DNA from: Streptomyces sp. NRRL WC-3549 | GTDB lineage: Bacteria > Actinomycetota > Actinomycetes > Streptomycetales > Streptomycetaceae | Length of the DNA: 6,443 nt | NCBI RefSeq assembly: GCF_000721935.1 | Contig: NZ_KL585381.1 | Coordinates: 41,043-47,485 of the forward strand | Direction of reading: 5' to 3' | Shown: piece after piece, positions 1-5,666 of the stretch | Layout: each line of letters opens with the position of its first letter | Position numbering within the stretch: the stretch's first letter is position 1 | Position numbers and translations under genes: made by a program | The notes under the pieces: model-generated | Seen by the model: only the letters and a program-made list of their open reading frames with translations | What the model was told of the DNA's origin: nothing | Databases searched by the model: none

Positions 1-1
1 G

Positions 2-706
2 TGGCTGACGCCCGAGACGCGGGGCGCGCTGGCCGCCGCCGACGACCTGGTCGGCTACACCACCTATCTGGACCGGGTCCCGGTGCGGCCGGGCCAGCAG
101 CGGCACGGCTCGGACAACAAGGTGGAGTCCGAGCGCGCCGAGTTCGCCCTCGACCTGGCCCGGCGCGGGCACCGGGTGGCCGTGGTGTCCGGGGGCGACC
201 CCGGGGTCTTCGCCATGGCCACGGCCGTCCTGGAGGTGGCCTCGCAGGACGCCTACGCGGACGTACCGGTACGGGTGCTGCCCGGGGTGACCGCCGCGAA
301 CGCCGCCGCCGCCCGCGCGGGCGCGCCGCTGGGCCACGACTACGCGACCGTCTCGCTCTCCGACCGGCTCAAGCCCTGGGAGGTCATCGCCGGGCGGCTG
401 CGGGCGGCGGCCTCGGCGGACCTGGTGATCGCGCTGTACAACCCGGGCTCCCGCAGCCGGACCTGGCAGGTCGGCAAGGCCCGTGACCTGCTGCTGGAGC
501 ACCGCTCGCCGGACACCCCGGTGGTCCTCGGGCGCGACGTCGGCGGGCCGGCCGAGAACGTGCGCACGGTGCGGCTCGCCGATCTGGACCCGGCGGAGGT
601 GGACATGCGGACCGTGCTCATCGTGGGGTCCTCACAGACCCGGTGGGTACGGCGGGCCGGCGGCGAGCAGATCGTCTGGACGCCGCGCCGTTACCCGGAA
701 GGCTGA
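2..706 (+). CDS. cobJ: Precorrin-3B C17-methyltransferase (ring contraction), N-terminus cut by window edge
   Basis: This is the last 234 codons of a CobJ/CbiH-type tetrapyrrole methylase, which transfers a methyl from SAM to C17 of precorrin-3B (or its cobalt form) and drives contraction of the macrocycle. The visible frame opens with WLTPETRGALAAADDLVGY, which in this family directly follows the N-terminal GxGPG SAM-site strand, so perhaps only 10-20 residues of the domain are missing. Further family marks are HGSDNKVESERAEFA, the SGGDPGVFAMA loop, LPGVTAANAAAARAGAPLGHDY, the segment DRLKPWEVI, IALYNPGSRSR and VVLGRDVGGPAENV. The stop is TGA at 704-706. It converges on cobK and overlaps its 3' end by 16 bases. 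Whether it is fused upstream to CobI, as in some actinobacteria, cannot be seen. Naming as CobJ rather than CbiH is by context only. Confidence 0.95.
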   Translation, partial: WLTPETRGALAAADDLVGYTTYLDRVPVRPGQQRHGSDNKVESERAEFALDLARRGHRVAVVSGGDPGVFAMATAVLEVASQDAYADVPVRVLPGVTAANAAAARAGAPLGHDYATVSLSDRLKPWEVIAGRLRAAASADLVIALYNPGSRSRTWQVGKARDLLLEHRSPDTPVVLGRDVGGPAENVRTVRLADLDPAEVDMRTVLIVGSSQTRWVRRAGGEQIVWTPRRYPEG

Positions 707-1455
707 GCCGGACCGTGCAGCCAGGCCACGGCCTCCTCGGGGGTCACGGCCACCGGGACCCCCTCCGGGGCCGGCGGACGCCGGACCACGACCACCGGGA
801 TACCGGCCTCGCGGGCGGCGGTGAGCTTGGGCGCGGTCGCCGCGCCGCCGCTGTCCTTGGTGACGAGGACGTCGACGCGGTGGCGGCGGATCAGTTCCCG
901 CTCGCCCTCCAGCGTGAACGGCCCCCGGTCGAGCAGGATCTCCGTCTGCCGGGGGAACGGCGGTTCGGGGGCGTCCACCGAGCGCATCAGGAACCACAGC
1001 CGGTCGAGCCCGGCGAACGCGGCCAGCCCCATCCGGCCGGTCGTGAGGAAGACGCGGCGGCCCAGCCCCGGAAGGGCCTCGGCCGCCTCCTCCAGGGAGC
1101 CGGCCGGGTGCCAGCGGTCGCCCTCCGACGGCACCCAGCCGGGACGGCGCAGAGCAAGCAGGGGAACATGGGCCGCGGTGGCCGCCGAGGCGGCGTGGAA
1201 ACTGATCGTCCCGGCGAAAGGATGGGTGGCGTCGATGACCGCACTCACCCGGTGTGCGCGAATCCAGTCCGCCATGCCGTCGGCTCCCCCGAAACCCCCG
1301 ACGCGCACCTTGCCCGGGGGGATCTTGGGCCGGGCGACCCGCCCGGCGAGCGAACTGGTCACCCGGGCCCCGGGCAGGGCGTCCGTGGTCACCAGGAGCT
1401 CCGCGAGCCGGCGGGCCTCCGTCGTGCCGCCGAGGACGAGTACGTGCAGGGTCAT
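691..1455 (-). CDS. cobK: Precorrin-6A reductase (CobK/CbiJ family)
   Basis: Cytosolic NADPH-dependent enzyme that reduces a double bond of precorrin-6A to give precorrin-6B. About 254 residues, the usual family length. Numbered from the chosen start, it shows the N-terminal nucleotide-binding segment HVLVLGGTTEARRLAELL (about 4-21), the hallmark VIDATHPFA (about 73-81), FLTTGR (about 136-141) and the C-terminal LVTKDSGGAA (about 197-206). Two in-frame ATGs are possible: 1455 (MTLHV) and 1467 (MDRSMTLHV). I prefer 1455 because a GGA lies 7 bases upstream and the protein then begins right at the first beta strand; nothing resembling a ribosome site precedes 1467. The stop is TAA (691-693), inside the end of cobJ. 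The gene stands alone on its strand between two plus-strand genes, so it needs its own promoter, which must lie inside the cbiD coding region. Confidence 0.94.
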   Translation of the reverse strand: MTLHVLVLGGTTEARRLAELLVTTDALPGARVTSSLAGRVARPKIPPGKVRVGGFGGADGMADWIRAHRVSAVIDATHPFAGTISFHAASAATAAHVPLLALRRPGWVPSEGDRWHPAGSLEEAAEALPGLGRRVFLTTGRMGLAAFAGLDRLWFLMRSVDAPEPPFPRQTEILLDRGPFTLEGERELIRRHRVDVLVTKDSGGAATAPKLTAAREAGIPVVVVRRPPAPEGVPVAVTPEEAVAWLHGPAQPSG

Positions 1456-1469
1456 CGATCGGTCCATCC

Positions 1470-2552
1470 ATGAGCAGTGAGCAAGCGCAAGGCGGGCGCA
1501 GCGCCCAACTCAAGCACACCGGTCTGCGCCCGGGGTGGACGACCGGCGCCTGCGCGACGGCCGCCGCCACGGCCGCGTACACCGCTCTCCTGACCGGGGA
1601 GTTCCCCGATCCGGTGAGCATCACGCTGCCCAAGGGGCAGACGCCGGCCTTCGCCCTCGCGGTGGAGGAGCTGGCCGACGGCCGGGCCACGGCCGGGGTG
1701 GTCAAGGACGCGGGGGACGACCCCGACGTGACGCACGGAGCGCTGGTGCGGTCCACCGTACGGCTGCTGCCGCCCGGCTCCGGGGTGGTGTTCCGGGCCG
1801 GGCCCGGCGTGGGGACGGTGACCCTGCCCGGACTGCCGCTCGACGTCGGGGAGCCCGCGATCAACCCGGTCCCCCGCCAGATGATGCGGGACCACGTGGC
1901 ACGGGTGGCGGCCGAGCACGGCGGCACCGGCGACGTCGAGATCACGGTCTCGGTGGACGACGGCGAGGAGATCGCACGTTTCACGTGGAACATTCGCCTG
2001 GGCATCCTGGGCGGGCTGTCGGTCCTGGGGACGACGGGCGTCGTGGTCCCCTACTCCTGCTCGGCCTGGATCGACTCGATCCGGCGCGGCGTGGACGTGG
2101 CGCGGGCCGCCGGGCACCGGCATGTGGCCGGGTGCACGGGCTCGACCTCGGAGAAGACGGTGGTCGCCGAGTACGGACTGCCGGAGATCGCCCTGCTGGA
2201 CATGGGCGACTTCGCGGGCGCCGTACTGAAGTACGTACGCAGGCACCCGGTCGAGCGGCTGACCGTCTGCGGAGGCTTCGCCAAGCTGTCCAAGCTCGCG
2301 GCGGGCCATCTGGACCTGCACTCCGGCCGCTCCCAGGTCGACAAGCCGTACCTGGCCGCGGAGATCGAGGTCGCCAACACGGGCCTGGCCGCCCTCCAGA
2401 TGTGCGGGGCGGCCGGGGTGCCGCTGGGCGACCTGGTCGCCGTGGCGGCCCGGGACCAGGCGCTCTCGGTGCTGCGGGGGGCGCCGGTGGCGGTGGACGT
2501 CATCTGCATCGACCGGGCGGGGACCGTGGTGGGCCGCAGCGCCGTGCGCTGA
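1470..2552 (+). CDS. cbiD: Cobalt-precorrin-5B C1-methyltransferase (CbiD)
   Basis: SAM-dependent methylation of ring carbon 1 in corrin synthesis; CbiD is unrelated to the tetrapyrrole methylases around it. The product is 360 residues, the normal family length. Family motifs are LRPGWTTGACATAA (19-32), VVKDAGDDPDVTHGA (77-91), EPAINPVPRQMM (128-139), RLGILGGLSVLGTTGVV (176-192), GCTGSTSEKT (221-230) and CGGFAKLSKLAAGHLDLHS (267-285). The ATG at 1470 is chosen because no other in-frame start lies close by and the first family motif begins near residue 19. No purine-rich ribosome site precedes it within 15 bases, so a leaderless or weakly initiated message is possible. The start lies 14 bases from the cobK ATG on the other strand. 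Codons 170-175 contain a parS-like palindrome and locally unusual codons (CGT, ATT). CbiD is the enzyme of the anaerobic route; the aerobic counterpart is CobF. Confidence 0.95.
   Translation: MSSEQAQGGRSAQLKHTGLRPGWTTGACATAAATAAYTALLTGEFPDPVSITLPKGQTPAFALAVEELADGRATAGVVKDAGDDPDVTHGALVRSTVRLLPPGSGVVFRAGPGVGTVTLPGLPLDVGEPAINPVPRQMMRDHVARVAAEHGGTGDVEITVSVDDGEEIARFTWNIRLGILGGLSVLGTTGVVVPYSCSAWIDSIRRGVDVARAAGHRHVAGCTGSTSEKTVVAEYGLPEIALLDMGDFAGAVLKYVRRHPVERLTVCGGFAKLSKLAAGHLDLHSGRSQVDKPYLAAEIEVANTGLAALQMCGAAGVPLGDLVAVAARDQALSVLRGAPVAVDVICIDRAGTVVGRSAVR
1977..1992. promoter_or_regulatory. parS: Candidate parS (ParB-binding) site inside cbiD
   Basis: Bases 1978-1991 read GTTTCACGTGGAAC, one mismatch from the actinobacterial parS palindrome GTTTCACGTGAAAC. 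On the minus strand the 16-mer TGTTCCACGTGAAACG matches TGTTNCACGTGAAACA at 15 of 16 positions, counting N as a match. The CACGTG core is intact. The site spans codons 170-175 of cbiD (R F T W N I) and uses CGT and ATT, which stand out in a gene where almost every codon ends in G or C. ParB binds such sites to organise and segregate the chromosome. The sequence match is seen directly; ParB binding is inference. Confidence 0.5.
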
Positions 2553-2588
2553 TCCGGTACGGCACCGCCGGCTGAGCGGGAGCGGTGA

Positions 2589-2716
2589 TCGCGGGCCGCC
2601 GGGCAGCCCGGTCAGCAGGTGCGGCGGTCGCGGGTCCGCTGGGCAGCCCGGTCGGTACGTTGGCGGTCGCGGGTCCGCCGGGCAGCCCGGTCAGCAGGTG
2701 TGGCGGTCGCGGGCCG
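2589..2716. repeat. Three tandem 39-40 bp repeats, each with a small hairpin, at the cbiD/cobM junction
   Basis: Three imperfect copies lie head to tail at 2589-2627, 2628-2666 and 2667-2706, followed by the first 10 bases of a fourth at 2707-2716. Each copy starts TCGCGGG, carries CC(or CT)GGGCAGCCCGG and ends GGCGG. Copies 1 and 3 differ by a single inserted T after TCGCGGG and a C/T change near the end; copy 2 is the divergent one (GTCGGTACGTTGGCGG at its end). The hairpin arms are at 2599-2611, 2639-2651 and 2678-2690. Copy 3 runs across the cobM stop codon and supplies its last codons, so the array probably arose by tandem duplication of the 3' end of cobM. It lies between convergent genes and could help stop transcription from both sides, but no U-tract is present, so that role is inference. 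Confidence 0.85.
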
Positions 2717-3440
2717 GGGAGTAGAGGTGGCTGTCGTGGAACTGCTCCGCGCCCAGCGTCCGGCCCACCATGATCACCGCGGTCCGGGTCACCCCCGCCG
2801 CCTTCACCTGCTCCGCGATCGAGTCCAGCGTCCCGCGCAGGACGATCTCGTCCGGCCGCGACGCCATGGCCACCACGGCGGTGGGGCAGTCGGCCCCGTA
2901 GTGCGGCAGGAGTTCGGCGACCACCCGGTCGACGTACCGCGCCGCCAGGTGCAGCACGATCAGCGCGCCGCTGCGGCCCAGTGTCGCCAGGTCCTCGCCC
3001 TCGGGCATCGCGGTGGCCTGCTGGGCGATCCGGGTGAGGATCACCGTCTGGCCCACCGTGGGCACCGTCAGCTCCCGCTTCAGCGACGCGGCGGCGGCGG
3101 CGAACGCGGGCACCCCAGGCACCACCTCGTACGGCACGCCCGCCTCGTCGAGCCGCCGCATCTGCTCGTTGACCGCGCTGAACACCGACGGGTCCCCGGA
3201 GTGCAGTCGGGCCACGTCGTGGCCGTCCCGGTGCGCGGCGACCAGTTCGGCGGTGATCCGGTCGATGTCGAGCTGGGCGGTGTCGACCAGCCGGGCGTCC
3301 GGCGGGCACTCGGCGAGGAGTTCCCTCGGCACCAGGCTCCCCGCGTAGAGGCAGACCGGGCTGGCGGCGAGGACTCGGGCGCCGCGCACCGTGATCAGGT
3401 CGGCGGCACCGGGGCCCGCGCCGATGAAGTACACGGTCAT
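2691..3440 (-). CDS. cobM: Precorrin-4 C11-methyltransferase
   Basis: Cytosolic tetrapyrrole methylase that moves a methyl from SAM to C11 of precorrin-4 (CobM/CbiF family). The product is 249 residues, typical of the family. Visible marks are the N-terminal SAM-site strand VYFIGAGPGAADLITVRG (3-20), LYAGSLVPRELL (31-42), DTAQLDID (53-60), the loop ARLHSGDPSVFSAVNEQ (77-93), the PGVPAF segment (108-113), LTRIAQQ (135-141) and the C-terminal MVGRTLG (224-230). The ATG at 3440 has an AGGAG seven bases upstream and overlaps the cobL stop as ATGA, so translation is probably coupled to cobL. The final residues (about RDRHTC) and the TGA stop are encoded by repeat-array sequence, so the extreme C-terminus may vary between strains. 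It converges with cbiD. Confidence 0.95.
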   Translation of the reverse strand: MTVYFIGAGPGAADLITVRGARVLAASPVCLYAGSLVPRELLAECPPDARLVDTAQLDIDRITAELVAAHRDGHDVARLHSGDPSVFSAVNEQMRRLDEAGVPYEVVPGVPAFAAAAASLKRELTVPTVGQTVILTRIAQQATAMPEGEDLATLGRSGALIVLHLAARYVDRVVAELLPHYGADCPTAVVAMASRPDEIVLRGTLDSIAEQVKAAGVTRTAVIMVGRTLGAEQFHDSHLYSPARDRHTC

Positions 3441-4705
3441 GAGTTGTCTCCTGGGTGGGTCGGGAAGGGCTTGCGCACGGACCACTGGGTGACGGGCATG
3501 GCCTGGCGCCACCCCGTGAATCCGCCGACGGGCACGGCGTGGGCGACCGCGAGCCGCACCAGGTCGCCGCCGAGCCGCCGGTAACGGTCGGCCAGCAGCG
3601 CCTCGGACTCCAGGGTGACCGTGTTGGCGACCAGCCGGCCGCCGGCGGGCAGCGCCTCCCAGCAGGCGTCCAGCAGACCGGGCGCGGTGAGGCCGCCCCC
3701 GATGAACACGGCGTCCGGTACGGGCAGTCCGGCCAGCGCTTCCGGCGCCCGGCCGGTGACGACCCGCAGGGACGGCACCCCCAGCCGGTCCGCGTTTCGG
3801 GCGATGCGCCCCGCGCGCTCCGGATCGCGCTCCACGGTGACCGCGCGGCACGAGGGGTGGGTGCGCAGCCACTCGACGGCGATCGACCCCGACCCTCCGC
3901 CGACGTCCCACAGCAGTTCCCCGGGCGCGGGCGCGAGCACACCGAGCGTCGCGGCCCGCACATGCCGTTTGGTGAGCTGCCCGTCGTGCTCGTACGCCGC
4001 GTCCGGCAGCCCCGGTACGGCGCCGAGGCGCACGGCGTCCGGTGCGCTCAGGCAGTCCACGGCGATGACGTTGAGCGGGTCGCCGGGCGGGTGGGCCCAG
4101 GTGTCGGCGGTGCCGTCGAGGCAGTCCTCGTCCGTACCGCCGAGTTGTTCGAGCACCCGCATCCGGCTGGGTCCGAAGCCGCGGTCCCGGAGCAGCGCGG
4201 CCACCGCGGCGGGTGTGGTGGCGTCCGCGCTCAGCACCAGCAGCCGCCGCCCTTCGTACAGGGCCGCGGCCAGCCGGGCCGTGGGGCGGCCGACCAGGGT
4301 GACGGTCCCGGTGTCCTCCAGCGGCCAGCCGAGCCGGGCGCAGGCGTACGAGACGGAGGACGGGTGCGGCACCACGTGCAGCGCCCCCGCGCCCAGCTCC
4401 TCGGTGAGCGCCCGGCCAATCCCGTAGAACATGGGGTCGCCGCTGGCCAGCACGGCGATCCGGCATCCGGCGTGAGCGGCGAGCAGGCCCCGTACGGCGG
4501 GCCGCAGGGGCGAGGGCCACGTCACGCGTCGGCCCGCGCACTCCGGCGGCAGCAACCGCAGTTGGCGCTCTCCGCCGATCAGCACCCCGGCGTCCAGGAG
4601 CACGGAGCGGGCGGGGCCCGTCAGGCCCGCCCAGCCGTCGGCTCCGATCCCCACGACGCTCACGGGCGGCTGCGGGGCGGGGGGCGGGGACGTTGCGGGG
4701 GACAC
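3437..4705 (-). CDS. cobL: Precorrin-6B C5,15-methyltransferase (decarboxylating), CbiE-CbiT fusion
   Basis: Bifunctional corrin enzyme: it methylates C5 and C15 of precorrin-6B and decarboxylates the acetate side chain on ring C, giving precorrin-8. The 422-residue product has a CbiE-type tetrapyrrole methylase domain (about 15-215: SVVGIGADGWAGL, VLASGDPMFYGIG at 85-97, HPSSVSYACARLGWP) and a CbiT-type Rossmann methyltransferase (about 230-410: GLPDAAYEHDGQLTKRHVR, SAM loop LLWDVGGGSGSIAVEW at 264-279, VFIGGG at 333-338). The start is GTG at 4705, supported by GAGG nine bases upstream. Residues 2-14 are a proline- and alanine-rich tail; a second GTG at 4663 (VSVVGIG) is the main alternative. 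The SAM loop has DVGGG where DVGAG is common, a mild change. The gene overlaps cobM by four bases. Confidence 0.95.
   Translation of the reverse strand: MSPATSPPPAPQPPVSVVGIGADGWAGLTGPARSVLLDAGVLIGGERQLRLLPPECAGRRVTWPSPLRPAVRGLLAAHAGCRIAVLASGDPMFYGIGRALTEELGAGALHVVPHPSSVSYACARLGWPLEDTGTVTLVGRPTARLAAALYEGRRLLVLSADATTPAAVAALLRDRGFGPSRMRVLEQLGGTDEDCLDGTADTWAHPPGDPLNVIAVDCLSAPDAVRLGAVPGLPDAAYEHDGQLTKRHVRAATLGVLAPAPGELLWDVGGGSGSIAVEWLRTHPSCRAVTVERDPERAGRIARNADRLGVPSLRVVTGRAPEALAGLPVPDAVFIGGGLTAPGLLDACWEALPAGGRLVANTVTLESEALLADRYRRLGGDLVRLAVAHAVPVGGFTGWRQAMPVTQWSVRKPFPTHPGDNS
3448..3452 (-). promoter_or_regulatory. Ribosome binding site of cobM
   Basis: AGGAG on the minus strand, seven bases before the cobM ATG and inside the last codons of cobL. 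It is the strongest Shine-Dalgarno match in the window and fixes the cobM start at 3440. Confidence 0.8.
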
Positions 4706-4714
4706 GGCCGGGTA

Positions 4715-4718
4715 CCTC
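4715..4718 (-). promoter_or_regulatory. Ribosome binding site of cobL
   Basis: GAGG on the minus strand, nine bases before the GTG at 4705. It decides between that GTG and the internal GTG at 4663, which lacks a comparable site. Confidence 0.55.
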
Positions 4719-4744
4719 GGTGTTTCGGTGGACGACGCAGCCGA

Positions 4745-4750
4745 ACTCTA
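4745..4750 (-). promoter_or_regulatory. Possible -10 element of a cobL-cobM promoter
   Basis: TAGAGT on the minus strand fits the TANNNT pattern of housekeeping-type actinomycete promoters and sits in the only A/T-richer patch of the 94-base gap upstream of cobL. No TTGAC-like -35 is seen at 17-18 bases upstream, where the sequence is GC-rich. If used, the leader would be about 30-35 bases and would contain the GAGG site. The gap is too short for a cobalamin riboswitch. Confidence 0.3.
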
Positions 4751-4799
4751 CTGGCCCGCCCCCGGCCGGCCGGCACTCCCCGCCCCTGGCCCCGGCCCG

Positions 4800-5564
4800 C
4801 TACCGCCCGGCCGTCAGCCACTGCCCGAACGTCAGCGTGCCCCGCACGTCGGGCCGGTCGGTGGTGAGCGCCCCGGCCCGCAGCGCACGCCCCACAGGCC
4901 CCGGCAGCATCACCGGCAGCGGAAGCACCCGGCTGCGGTGGGCGGCGCGCCACTGCAGGGCCAGGTCGCGGAGGTCCTCGATCTCGGGGCCCGCCACCTC
5001 CACGCGCCCCCGCAGCGCGGGCCGCTCGGCGACGTCGGCGACCGCGCGCGCCACCTCCGCCGACGCGACGGTCTGCAGCCGGGCCTTCGGCAACGGGTGC
5101 AGACCGGACCGGGCCAGCGGTGCCAGTACCCCGGCCACCAGCTCGTGGAACTGGGTCGCCCGGACCGTCGTCCAGTCGACCGGGCCGGACTCCACCACGC
5201 GCTCCTGGGCCACCTTCGTGCGGTAGTAGCCGATCGGCACCTTCTCGCAGCCGACGATCGAGACGGCGACGTGGTGGCCGACCCCGGCCTTCTCCTCCGC
5301 CGCGAGCAGCAGCCGCGATCCGTCCACCAGGGTCGCCCTCGCCCTCTTCGGCGAGGTGCTGTTGCTGGCGTCCACCGCCACGTCGCAGTCGGCCAGCGCA
5401 CCGGCCAGCCCCTCCCCGGTCGTCAGGTCGACCGGGTGCTCGGCGGAGCGGCGGCTCAGCACCCGTACGTGGTGGCCGCGCTTCCGCAGCTCGTCGACGA
5501 CGGCGCCGCCCAGCGTCCCGGTACCGCCGGCCACGGCGATGGTCAGGTTCTCTCGTGCGTTCAT
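4800..5564 (-). CDS. Atypical SDR / NmrA-like NAD(P)-binding protein
   Basis: A 254-residue Rossmann-fold protein. The dinucleotide-binding motif is at the N-terminus, IAVAGGTGTLGGAVVDEL (about 9-26), followed by the second strand HHVRVLSRR (31-39). A segment SIVGCEKVPIGYYRTK (102-117) carries the YxxxK pair of SDR enzymes, and VRATQFHEL (134-142) is typical of the NmrA-like/atypical SDR group that includes NAD(P)H-dependent reductases and redox sensors. No signal peptide or membrane segment, so probably cytosolic. The substrate cannot be told. The ATG at 5564 is the only ATG in frame after a TGA; its AAGGG is just one base away from the start codon, too close for a normal ribosome site. The stop is TAG (4800-4802), 94 bases before the cobL start on the same strand. 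A role in cobalamin synthesis is not shown; it may simply be at the edge of the locus. Confidence 0.88.
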   Translation of the reverse strand: MNARENLTIAVAGGTGTLGGAVVDELRKRGHHVRVLSRRSAEHPVDLTTGEGLAGALADCDVAVDASNSTSPKRARATLVDGSRLLLAAEEKAGVGHHVAVSIVGCEKVPIGYYRTKVAQERVVESGPVDWTTVRATQFHELVAGVLAPLARSGLHPLPKARLQTVASAEVARAVADVAERPALRGRVEVAGPEIEDLRDLALQWRAAHRSRVLPLPVMLPGPVGRALRAGALTTDRPDVRGTLTFGQWLTAGR

Positions 5565-5568
5565 GCCC

Positions 5569-5601
5569 TTACGGACGGACGGCGGCCCCGGAACGTGACA
5601 T
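5569..5601 (-). CDS. Possible 10-codon leader ORF before the SDR gene
   Basis: A minus-strand ATG at 5601 with AAGGA four bases upstream opens a 10-codon frame (MSRSGAAVRP) ending in TAA at 5569-5571, four bases before the SDR ATG. The SDR gene has a badly spaced ribosome site of its own, so re-initiation after this mini-ORF is conceivable. Nothing but position and spacing supports translation; it could be chance. Confidence 0.2.
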   Translation of the reverse strand: MSRSGAAVRP

Positions 5602-5606
5602 CACGT
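5593..5606. promoter_or_regulatory. Inverted repeat upstream of the SDR gene, candidate operator
   Basis: ACGTGA-CA-TCACGT: two perfect 6-base arms around a 2-base centre, 29-42 bases upstream of the SDR start. It lies in a short intergenic region and is less GC-rich than its surroundings, as expected for a regulator site. In RNA it could also fold as a 5-bp stem with the mini-ORF AUG in the loop. No regulator family is assigned. Confidence 0.4.
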
Positions 5607-5666
5607 CCTTCCGCTCACCCGGGTGCCGGAGCGGCGGCGCCCGGCCGGGGCCGTCCCACCTGCCCG

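Noticed and set aside
1890..1903. Second CACGTG palindrome in cbiD (GGACCACGTGGCAC)
   Set aside because: Only the CACGTG core matches parS; the flanks do not fit, and CACGTG is frequent in GC-rich coding DNA.
632..2005. A 457-codon minus-strand open frame covering cobK and part of cbiD
   Set aside because: It is in a different frame from cobK, reads arginine- and glycine-rich low-complexity protein over cobK and has no family motif. Long false frames are normal at this GC content. Its start (MFHVKR) is simply the parS-like palindrome translated.
2553..2588. Intrinsic terminator right after cbiD
   Set aside because: Only weak 4-base arms can be paired here and no T-run follows; the tandem hairpins further on are better candidates.
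4370..4383. CACGTG in cobL as another parS
   Set aside because: Flanks (GGCAC and CAGC) do not fit the consensus; ordinary codons explain it.
3441..4541. N-terminal extension of cobM upstream of 3440 (616-residue open frame)
   Set aside because: The extension overlaps cobL entirely in another frame and is arginine-rich without motifs. The ATG at 3440 has AGGAG and begins at the conserved first strand of the methylase fold.
4706..4799. Cobalamin riboswitch upstream of cobL
   Set aside because: The gap is 94 bases, shorter than a cobalamin aptamer (roughly 180-200 bases), and no B12-box-like sequence was found. No other gap in the window is large enough and correctly placed.
3455..4867. A 470-codon plus-strand open frame opposite cobL
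   Set aside because: Compositional shadow of cobL: Arg/Gly/Pro/Gln-rich, no domain, and cobL has complete CbiE and CbiT motifs on the other strand.
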